Of a stretch of DNA of 6,156 nt, positions 1 through 4,859 are shown piece by piece. A program made the position numbers and the translations under genes. The notes under the pieces were generated by a model that had not been told where the DNA came from, did not search any database, and saw nothing but the letters and a program-made list of their open reading frames with translations. Location of the stretch: assembly GCA_934446285.1 (NCBI GenBank), contig CAKSEI010000096.1, positions 1 through 6,156 on the forward strand. The letters are read 5' to 3'. Each line of letters opens with the position of its first letter. The first letter of the stretch is position 1. The stretch is from an uncultured Eubacteriales bacterium (GTDB lineage: Bacteria > Bacillota > Clostridia > Oscillospirales > CAG-272).

Positions 1-2298
1 CTTTGTAGCGTTGCCCGTAGCCTTGGAAGAAAGCTCGGTCTGTGTGTAGGTGTATGTGCCGGCCTTGGTCTCGCCGTCAAACTTGGTCTTGAAGCCCGAG
101 ATTTTACCGTTGAATATACCCATAAGGGCTATTGTTGCGTTGGTGTTCTTATCAGCCGAAACACTGAAGTTTCTGATGCCGGTAATAACATCTTTTCCGA
201 CAAACTGATGGCTGAGAGTATAATTCTTAAAAGGAATGTAGATGAGGTAGTCGCCGCTCTTGTCTATAGTGTACTGAGCATTGCGGATACCGTCCTGTCC
301 GTGGTTCCAGATTTGCGCGGACATTTCCTCTTCTTCTTCGTATACTAAGTTGCCCTTTTCGTCGCGGATAAGGATTTCATTTCCGTCCTCGTCGCTCAGA
401 ATCTTCTCTCCTGACGCGTCCTTCTCGACCTTTACGCCGTAGTGCTTAAAGTCAATGTCGGCTTTGAGCTCATAGAGATGGAAGGTGTCGCTGCCGACAC
501 CGTTTATGCGTACCCAATAGGTAACACCGGCAGCACCGAAGTCAGTCTCGAAGTCGCCGTCGCCTTCGGGCTGAAGCGTTATCGAGGTGTTGTTCAGCTT
601 CTGGAAGTTCGGGTTATCGTTGAAGAGCTTACCGGAGGGTGCGGTCTCAACGAGTGTGTAGTCAACAGTAGACTTATCGTTGGTGTCGTCAAGACGCCAT
701 GCATCCCACTTCTCGGACTGTACGAACGTACCGAACTGGTCGATGGAAACCTTACCGTCTACTGCAACATCACTTGCCTTGAAGATAAACTCAGCGTACC
801 AACCGCCGTCTCTCTCCATGACATTTGCCTGGAAGAAGTTATCGAAATCTGCATCGGTCTCCCAGGGGTCTTCACCCTTGGCAAAACCGTTTGAGCGCAC
901 GCCGTAACGGTTAACGCGTGCTCTGTTCTTGTATGAAGTGGAAATCTCAACAAGGTCGCCGCCCCACTTCTTTTCATCGTCCTTATACCTGTCGGTAGCG
1001 TAAACGACCTTGTTAGCGTCGTCTATGCTGAAAAGTACGAATACGCAGGAAGCGTCATTTGTGATATAACCCTTTGCCGTGCCCTCACCGAAGGAAGCGG
1101 GTCTGTTACCGTCAACGGTAAAGGCAGGAGTATCAAGATCATACTTGTCAAGGTCTATAGTCTTCTCGTTTACGAGCGTGTATTCTATATCTTTGCCGGC
1201 TCTTAATACATCGTCACCCTTCTCGCCTGCGGGATTGGTGCTCTGTACAAAGGAATCCGTATATATCTTGAATTTGCCGGTAGAAGCTGCGGAGGAGAGG
1301 TCAAACGTAAACTCTGCGTACCAGCCGCCCTTCTTCTCGGAAACCTCAGCTGTGAAGTCGCAAGTAAAGTCGCCTTCGGCTTTCCACTCGCCCTGCCACT
1401 TGTCGTGACCGTCGGAAACCATGCCGTCACGGCTCACGCGTGCTCGGCTTGCATACACATTCTCACCGTATTGCAGTTCAACGAGGTCGCCTGCCCACAT
1501 GTTGTCGGTTGAGCTCGTGTCAGTCGGATATATATCTGCCGTTGCATCCGTTATGTCATAGAGAACATAAACATGCTGAGCGTCGTTGGTGATATAACCC
1601 TTAACGTCGCCGTTCTTGAATACCTTATGCTTCTCTGCATCACCCTCAGCTATATCATAGGTGAAGGTCGGATTTGCAAGATCATATCTGGTAAGATCAA
1701 GTGTAGAGAGCGACTGAAGCTTGTACGATACATCATAGCCTATACGGATGTGATCGTCCTTTCCGCCGGAGCTGCTCATTGCGTATGACTCGGGATCAAA
1801 GCTAATCTTGCCGCGGGTAGCAACCTTTTCTACCTCTGCGAGCGGATACACGAACTCAGCATACCAGCCGCCCTCGCGCTCCATGATGTTAGTCTTGAAG
1901 TTGTCGGAAAATCCCTCTTCGTCCTCCCAGGGATCGGATGCGTCGGGCGCACCGTCTGAACGTTTGCCGTCGCGGTTAACGCGAGAACGGGTCGGATAAT
2001 CCTTTATACCGAATTCAACGAGGTCGCCTGACCACTTGTCTTTTCCTATTTCCTTCGTAGCATCATTTACACTTACGAGTACATAGAAGTTTTCATTGTC
2101 TTCGGTAGCATAACCCTTGACATCACCCTCTTTGAAAGTCTCTCCGGCATTCTTGAGATTCTTACTTACAAAGGTAGGATTGTCAAGATCATATTTGCTT
2201 AGATCCACAGCGGGTTTGGCGTCGTCTGCAAAGGATACAACCGATACAGCCGTCAGAACCATCATTGCTGCGAGAACTAATGACAGAAATCTTTTCAT
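1..2298 (-). CDS. Secreted protein with three tandem CBM9/DOMON-like modules (C-terminus off left edge)
   Basis: The frame is open from ATG 2298 to the window edge: 766 codons with no stop, so the gene is 3'-partial. The start is set by AGGAGG (2304-2309), 5 nt before the ATG, and by a signal peptide: MKR, a hydrophobic core, and likely cleavage after SFA at residue 24. Three related modules follow at about residues 31-199, 200-380 and 381-552. Each opens with a DLxxYDLxxPxF-type motif, carries WxGDLVE (W89, W268, W445) and an R(A/V)-rich RVxR strand, and ends near GGWYAEF (W145, W326, W500). This pattern resembles family 9 carbohydrate-binding (DOMON-like) beta-sandwiches found in secreted xylanases and sugar-binding proteins. 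Residues about 553-766 form a different, beta-rich region with an acidic insertion (E654-E658) and no family I recognise. Sugar binding is inferred. Any catalytic domain, dockerin or cell-wall anchor would lie outside the window. Confidence 0.88.
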   Translation of the reverse strand, partial: MKRFLSLVLAAMMVLTAVSVVSFADDAKPAVDLSKYDLDNPTFVSKNLKNAGETFKEGDVKGYATEDNENFYVLVSVNDATKEIGKDKWSGDLVEFGIKDYPTRSRVNRDGKRSDGAPDASDPWEDEEGFSDNFKTNIMEREGGWYAEFVYPLAEVEKVATRGKISFDPESYAMSSSGGKDDHIRIGYDVSYKLQSLSTLDLTRYDLANPTFTYDIAEGDAEKHKVFKNGDVKGYITNDAQHVYVLYDITDATADIYPTDTSSTDNMWAGDLVELQYGENVYASRARVSRDGMVSDGHDKWQGEWKAEGDFTCDFTAEVSEKKGGWYAEFTFDLSSAASTGKFKIYTDSFVQSTNPAGEKGDDVLRAGKDIEYTLVNEKTIDLDKYDLDTPAFTVDGNRPASFGEGTAKGYITNDASCVFVLFSIDDANKVVYATDRYKDDEKKWGGDLVEISTSYKNRARVNRYGVRSNGFAKGEDPWETDADFDNFFQANVMERDGGWYAEFIFKASDVAVDGKVSIDQFGTFVQSEKWDAWRLDDTNDKSTVDYTLVETAPSGKLFNDNPNFQKLNNTSITLQPEGDGDFETDFGAAGVTYWVRINGVGSDTFHLYELKADIDFKHYGVKVEKDASGEKILSDEDGNEILIRDEKGNLVYEEEEEMSAQIWNHGQDGIRNAQYTIDKSGDYLIYIPFKNYTLSHQFVGKDVITGIRNFSVSADKNTNATIALMGIFNGKISGFKTKFDGETKAGTYTYTQTELSSKATGNATK
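643..2208 (-). repeat. Three tandem copies of a ~170-180-residue CBM9-like module
   Basis: The units run at about 1702-2208 (module 1), 1159-1701 (module 2) and 643-1158 (module 3), giving 169, 181 and about 172 residues. They begin with VDLSKYDL, LDLTRYDL and IDLDKYDL. Shared landmarks are KGY followed by T and a D or ED pair, a (Y/F)VL strand, WxGDLVE, an RVxR strand, and an absolutely conserved GGWYAEF. The conserved tryptophans are 174-181 residues apart, which fixes the period. Modules 1 and 3 share a DPWE and an ME-R element before GGW that module 2 replaces with a lysine-rich segment. Modules 2 and 3 share KGYITNDA. The DNA is diverged, so the triplication is not recent. Boundaries are approximate. 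Confidence 0.85.
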
Positions 2299-2346
2299 GA
2301 TCTCCTCCTGATTTCTTTTTCGGGATTTCCCCGATATCTTATGTAG

Positions 2347-2375
2347 ATTATAACACAAATGCCCTTTCTTTTCAA
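2347..2375 (-). promoter_or_regulatory. Promoter of the CBM9-like protein gene
   Basis: On the minus strand, TTGAAA (2375-2370) and TATAAT (2352-2347) are separated by 17 bp, and TG one base before the -10 makes it an extended -10 element. An A-tract on the transcribed-strand sense (T run at 2389-2395 on plus) lies upstream of the -35 and could act as an UP element. The predicted leader is about 40 nt. It contains a small CGGG/CCCG hairpin (2321-2333) and the ribosome-binding site at 2304-2309. Nothing here indicates a specific regulator. Confidence 0.75.
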
Positions 2376-2833
2376 CTTGTTGGAAACATTTTTTTGAGAT
2401 TCGTCAATTAGCACATTTTCGGCTTTCGTTTTTGTGCAATATGCCCGCCTTTTACGTCGAAATGGCGTTTTCAGAGGCTTAAAAAGGCGCTTTTGCATGT
2501 TATAGCAAGAGGGTTCACGTTTTTGCGCGCTTTTATAACGTCTGTGGACGCATGTTTTACTATATAAAACAGCTCGAATAATCTGCAATACTTTTTCCGA
2601 CCGATACCGACTCCCGTTAAATTCGCAATTAATTTCTCTCAAAAATCGGAGCAGCGCTCCTGTTGTAATTATAATAGTGATCCCGAGGTAATTATATTAA
2701 AGATGAAGTCCGTACGCGTTACGGTGCCGATCTTTGCTCACTCAACGCTCTATCCACTCGTTTTACGCTGATTTTGCTGGTATTATATATTTGAGTTTTT
2801 TCGTTTTTGTCGGCATACTTCGACATTTTTCGC
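2376..2833. other. Long non-coding divergent intergenic stretch
   Basis: No convincing gene is seen here. An open frame on the minus strand (2642-2295) has no ribosome-binding site, a lysine/arginine-rich composition with no recognisable domain, and runs across the promoter and leader of the downstream gene, so it is judged spurious. The region contains a 7-bp AT-rich inverted repeat (TGTTTTA/TAAAACA, 2553-2571), a 6-bp repeat GTTATA/TATAAC (2499-2504 and 2534-2539), a small GC hairpin (2648-2660), a 9-bp direct repeat GTAATTATA (2665-2673 and 2688-2696) and a CCGTA/TACGG hairpin (2710-2724). It may hold operator sites, a small RNA or decayed sequence; the sequence does not decide between these. 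Confidence 0.5.
2641..2660 (-). terminator. Weak terminator-like hairpin, minus strand
   Basis: GGAGC (2648-2652) pairs with GCTCC (2656-2660) around a 3-nt loop. Read on the minus strand it is followed by GA and five T (2645-2641). The stem is only 5 bp, so this is a marginal intrinsic terminator. No minus-strand gene ends here, so if it works it would close an unannotated short RNA starting somewhere near 2780, where a lone TATAAT (2787-2782) has no good -35. Confidence 0.25.
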
Positions 2834-2862
2834 TTGAAATCGGATATAAAAGCATATATAAT
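2834..2862 (+). promoter_or_regulatory. Promoter of the SLOG/DUF1273 gene
   Basis: TTGAAA (2834-2839) and TATAAT (2857-2862) are spaced by exactly 17 bp, a near-consensus vegetative (sigma-A type) promoter. It uses the same two hexamers and spacing as the divergent promoter of the secreted-protein gene. The predicted start of transcription near 2869 gives a leader of about 40 nt. Confidence 0.75.
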
Positions 2863-2876
2863 ATACCACAAACGCA

Positions 2877-2896
2877 TTCGGCCCGCATTAGCCGAA
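2877..2896 (+). promoter_or_regulatory. Inverted repeat in the SLOG leader, next to the ribosome-binding site
   Basis: TTCGGC (2877-2882) and GCCGAA (2891-2896) are perfect 6-bp complements around an 8-nt loop. They lie between the predicted transcription start and the GGAGG at 2901-2905. In RNA this would be a stable small hairpin ending 4 nt before the ribosome-binding site. It could modulate translation or mRNA stability, or be an operator in DNA. No riboswitch family is recognised. Confidence 0.5.
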
Positions 2897-2909
2897 AGTC
2901 GGAGGTATG

Positions 2910-3404
2910 ATGGAAAAAATATGTGCTTTCACCGGGCACAGACCGTCCGGATTTGATTTCGGATACAATGAAAATGACCCACACTGCCTAGCTGTCAAGG
3001 AAAGGATAATGCAGGAGACAGAGAAGCTTATCCGGAACGGTTTCTGCGTTTTTTATTCCGGCATGGCTGAGGGGGCAGACATTTGGGCTGCCGAGGCGGT
3101 CATGCGCCTGAAGGCGGCTTATCCCCATATCCGTCTCATCGCGGCAGTGCCGTTTATCGGGCAGCGCGATCACCTGCACCGTGAATATGTCGACAGATAT
3201 GACAAGATTCTCTCGTCATGCGACGGAGTAGCCGTCATAAGCGAGAAATTCATCAAGAGCTGCTATAGAAAGAGAAACCGTTTTATGGTAGACAAGTGCG
3301 ATGCGCTTATCGCGATATACGACGAAAACAAATACCGCTCGGGCAGTGCGCAGACGGTGAGATACGCACGCTCCGTCGGCAAGGATGTGACGGTCATCTG
3401 CTGA
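2910..3404 (+). CDS. SLOG/DUF1273 family protein (YpsA-like)
   Basis: 164 residues from ATG 2910. An in-frame ATG directly before it (2907) is only 1 nt from GGAGG (2901-2905), so 2910, with 4 nt, is the better start. The protein opens with MEKICAFTGHRP, the GxRP-type signature of the SLOG/DUF1273 family. A YSGMAEGADIWAAE element at about residues 49-62 forms the predicted nucleotide-ligand loop of a Rossmann-like fold. The C-terminal GSAQTVRYA plus VGKDVTVI matches the last helix and strand of the family. Length is close to Bacillus YpsA (about 180 residues). The family is thought to bind a nucleotide-derived ligand, and YpsA has been linked to cell division in Firmicutes. No substrate can be read from this sequence. 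There is no signal peptide or membrane segment, so it is cytosolic. It is monocistronic, with its own promoter and terminator. Confidence 0.9.
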   Translation: MEKICAFTGHRPSGFDFGYNENDPHCLAVKERIMQETEKLIRNGFCVFYSGMAEGADIWAAEAVMRLKAAYPHIRLIAAVPFIGQRDHLHREYVDRYDKILSSCDGVAVISEKFIKSCYRKRNRFMVDKCDALIAIYDENKYRSGSAQTVRYARSVGKDVTVIC

Positions 3405-3409
3405 CTGAA

Positions 3410-3448
3410 AATAAAAACGCCCGTATAGGCATTACAGGCGTTTTTATT
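3410..3448. terminator. Bidirectional intrinsic terminator between the SLOG gene and the AbrB gene
   Basis: AATAAAAACGCC (3410-3421) pairs perfectly with GGCGTTTTTATT (3437-3448) over 12 bp around a 15-nt loop. The GC core is flanked by an A-run on one side and a T-run on the other, so it works in either direction. It lies 5 nt past the SLOG stop codon and 15 nt past the stop of the convergent abrB-like gene. Confidence 0.85.
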
Positions 3449-3463
3449 CGTAATTATTCCGGA

Positions 3464-3721
3464 TTAGTGTGTTGACTTTCGCATTTCGCTCAGCTCCGTC
3501 AGGCAACCGGAGCACACGAGCTTATCTCTGAATATCACATTGCCGGTGATTTCACCGCAGAATACACATCCCGGGTGATATTTCTTGAGAATAATACAGT
3601 CATTATCCGTAAAGATTTCGACGCTGTCGCGATCCTCAAGACCGAAAGTGTTTTTGATAACCTTCGGAATAACGATTCGTCCCAGATCGTCGATCTGTTT
3701 TACGATTCCTGTAGCTTTCAT
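3464..3721 (-). CDS. AbrB-family transition-state-type regulator with C-terminal CxxC/CxxC zinc-ribbon-like tail
   Basis: 85 residues. Residues 1-47 are a textbook AbrB/SpoVT swapped-hairpin DNA-binding domain: MKATGIVKQIDDLGRIVIPK, then LEDRDSVEIF and CIILKKY, close to Bacillus AbrB. The tail differs from Bacillus AbrB, having C52-x2-C55 and C70-x2-C73 spaced as a small zinc ribbon; this tail type is common in clostridial AbrB homologues. The start is supported by GGGAGG ending 5 nt before the ATG and by a consensus promoter. AbrB proteins are dimeric/tetrameric DNA-binding repressors of transition-state genes and often repress themselves. An inverted repeat over this gene's own -35 fits that, though it is not proof. 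Targets are unknown. Zinc binding is inferred from the four cysteines. Confidence 0.92.
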   Translation of the reverse strand: MKATGIVKQIDDLGRIVIPKVIKNTFGLEDRDSVEIFTDNDCIILKKYHPGCVFCGEITGNVIFRDKLVCSGCLTELSEMRKSTH

Positions 3722-3749
3722 TTCAGCCTCCCTATATTTTTGTATATAT

Positions 3750-3779
3750 ATTATACCATTAAGAGCATACCAATGTCAA
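3750..3779 (-). promoter_or_regulatory. Consensus promoter of the AbrB-family gene
   Basis: On the minus strand, TTGACA (3779-3774) and TATAAT (3755-3750) both match consensus perfectly with an 18-bp spacer. The leader is only about 20 nt and includes the GGGAGG ribosome-binding site. Such a strong core promoter in front of an 85-codon regulator suggests control by repression rather than by activation. Confidence 0.85.
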
Positions 3780-3791
3780 CGATTTTTGACA
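3774..3791. promoter_or_regulatory. Inverted repeat overlapping the abrB -35 (possible operator)
   Basis: TGTCAA (3774-3779), a 6-nt spacer, and TTGACA (3786-3791) form a perfect inverted repeat whose left arm is the -35 of the AbrB-family gene. The right arm is a -35-like TTGACA pointing toward radC. The nearest -10-like TATGAT (3815-3820) is 23 bp away, too far for a normal promoter. A dimeric repressor bound here would block the abrB promoter. The regulator is not identified; self-repression is a guess. Confidence 0.45.
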
Positions 3792-3869
3792 GCATTTGGC
3801 ACGATTTTACTTTTTATGATAAATGCGCTTTAGCTATGCTGATTGGATTTTTTTTAGTACATAGTGCTT

Positions 3870-3901
3870 AAGCGATATATCGCGCAATGCGCTATATGCT
3901 T
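3870..3901. promoter_or_regulatory. Bulged quasi-palindrome upstream of radC
   Basis: AAGC (3870-3873) pairs with GCTT (3898-3901), ATATA (3875-3879) with TATAT (3893-3897), and GCGC (3882-3885) with GCGC (3889-3892) around an AAT loop. That makes 13 pairs interrupted only by bulges at 3874 and 3880-3881. Within it, GCGATATATCGC (3872-3883) is itself a perfect 12-bp palindrome. It ends at the -35 of the predicted radC promoter, so it is placed as an operator or, if transcription starts further upstream, a leader hairpin. Confidence 0.5.
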
Positions 3902-3928
3902 GATTTTTCTATTACGCTATGGTAAAAT
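3900..3928 (+). promoter_or_regulatory. Predicted radC promoter
   Basis: TTGATT (3900-3905) and TAAAAT (3923-3928) are 17 bp apart, with each hexamer differing from consensus by one or two bases. The leader would be about 25 nt, containing GGAGG at 3950-3954. No SOS-box-like sequence was recognised in it. Confidence 0.5.
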
Positions 3929-3959
3929 AATGCAGTATAAACAATTGACGGAGGCTGAT

Positions 3960-4697
3960 ATGGCAGGCAAGCATTATTTAAACGAAAAGAGCAATATGCA
4001 TTCGGGTCACAGATCGAGGCTGAAGGAGAAATTTCTCAAGGAGGGCTTAGACAGCCTGAATGAAATCCAGGTTCTCGAGATGCTGCTTTTTTACTGTATA
4101 CCGCAGGGCGACACAAACGAAACGGCACACGCGCTGCTCTCAAAGTACGGTTCTCTTTCATCTGTCCTTGACGCTCCTTTTGAGAGCCTCATCGAGTGTC
4201 CGGGTATCGGCACTCATACGGCGACATTCATTCGGACCTTGCCGGCGCTCTGCCGACGCTACAGACTCGATAAAATCATGAGTAATAAGATTTTCTCCGA
4301 CCGTGAGAAGATTTGCCGCTATCTGTCCGCGTATTTCATGGACATAAAGAATGAGCAGGCAATACTCATGTGCTTTGATGCGAAGTGCCGTCTGATATGT
4401 ACGGAGAAGCTCTCGCTGCCGACTTCGGATTTCGCCGTGTCAATATCGTCGCGCAGAGTAGCCGAGGTATCGCTCGCTTGCCACGCAAACGCGGTTGTGC
4501 TCGCGCACAATCATCCGTCAGGCATGTGCGAACCGTCGCAGAGCGATATAAGTCTGACGAACGAGATAAGCTGCGCTCTGCGCGGAGTCGGAGTCACTCT
4601 CATAGAGCATTTTGTTATCACCGACGAACAGACATACGGCATACTCGAGCACATGGCAGCCGCTCAGGAGGAGGAAGAGGATTTTTTCGCCTATTGA
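3960..4697 (+). CDS. radC: RadC family JAB/MPN-domain protein
   Basis: 245 residues from ATG 3960, chosen because GGAGG (3950-3954) sits 5 nt upstream. An upstream in-frame ATG at 3864 would run through the promoter and palindrome and has no ribosome-binding site. The N-terminal part carries HSGHRSRLKEKF (14-25) and a helix-hairpin-helix PGIG (81-84), as in the UPF0758 domain. The C-terminal JAMM domain has H183-x-H185-x7-S193-x2-D196 within HNHPSG, and E132 is the likely glutamate partner. These metal ligands are all present, so the domain appears intact. Length is normal for the family (about 220-245). RadC was once described as a DNA-repair protein, but its true activity is unsettled; JAMM homologues are metalloproteases or deubiquitinase-like enzymes. 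The C-terminus adds an acidic E-E-E-E-E-D run (236-241). It is cytosolic and transcribed alone. Confidence 0.95.
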   Translation: MAGKHYLNEKSNMHSGHRSRLKEKFLKEGLDSLNEIQVLEMLLFYCIPQGDTNETAHALLSKYGSLSSVLDAPFESLIECPGIGTHTATFIRTLPALCRRYRLDKIMSNKIFSDREKICRYLSAYFMDIKNEQAILMCFDAKCRLICTEKLSLPTSDFAVSISSRRVAEVSLACHANAVVLAHNHPSGMCEPSQSDISLTNEISCALRGVGVTLIEHFVITDEQTYGILEHMAAAQEEEEDFFAY

Positions 4698-4799
4698 CTA
4701 TAGACACCCATCCTGCCACCGTTCACCGTCGGTAAAATCATGCGGCGAAATAAACAGCGGCGGTATGCAATAAGTAAACTGCATCACTGAAAAAGGCAG

Positions 4800-4833
4800 A
4801 AAAAATCAGGACATTTTACTGTCCTGATTTTTT
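4800..4833. terminator. Bidirectional intrinsic terminator between radC and the dockerin gene
   Basis: AAAAAATCAGGACA (4800-4813) pairs perfectly with TGTCCTGATTTTTT (4820-4833): 14 bp around a 6-nt loop, with an A-run and a T-run at the two ends. It serves radC (stop at 4697) on the plus strand and the convergent dockerin gene (stop at 4860) on the minus strand. The rest of the 4698-4859 gap contains nothing else recognisable apart from a weak ATGCA/TGCAT pair (4765-4784). Confidence 0.92.
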
Positions 4834-4859
4834 TGTTTTATTCGGTTGTACCTGTTGGT

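Noticed and set aside
442..894. 150-codon plus-strand frame opposite the CBM9-like gene
   Set aside because: It lies wholly antisense to an intact exported protein with repeated conserved motifs, and lacks a start signal; it is a shadow frame.
2295..2642. Open frame of 115 codons on the minus strand in the divergent gap
   Set aside because: It has no ribosome-binding site, a composition skewed to K/R with no domain, and it runs through the promoter and ribosome-binding site of the secreted-protein gene.
2720..2775. tRNA-like stretch on the minus strand (GTGGATAGAGCG resembles a D-loop)
   Set aside because: The flanking sequence cannot form the anticodon, T or acceptor stems, and the matching D-stem half is missing; no tRNA gene or clear remnant.
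3786..3820. Plus-strand promoter TTGACA ... TATGAT toward radC
   Set aside because: The 23-bp spacer is far outside the usual 16-18 bp; the 3900-3928 promoter is better placed.
3575..3871. 98-codon plus-strand frame opposite the AbrB-like gene
   Set aside because: Antisense to a clear AbrB domain and across its promoter; no ribosome-binding site or recognisable domain.
3864..3959. 32-residue N-terminal extension of RadC
   Set aside because: It would include the promoter and quasi-palindrome and has no ribosome-binding site, while ATG 3960 has GGAGG at the right distance and begins just before the conserved GHRSRL segment.
4385..4735. 116-codon plus-strand frame overlapping radC
   Set aside because: Out of frame with an intact JAMM domain; arginine-rich shadow translation.
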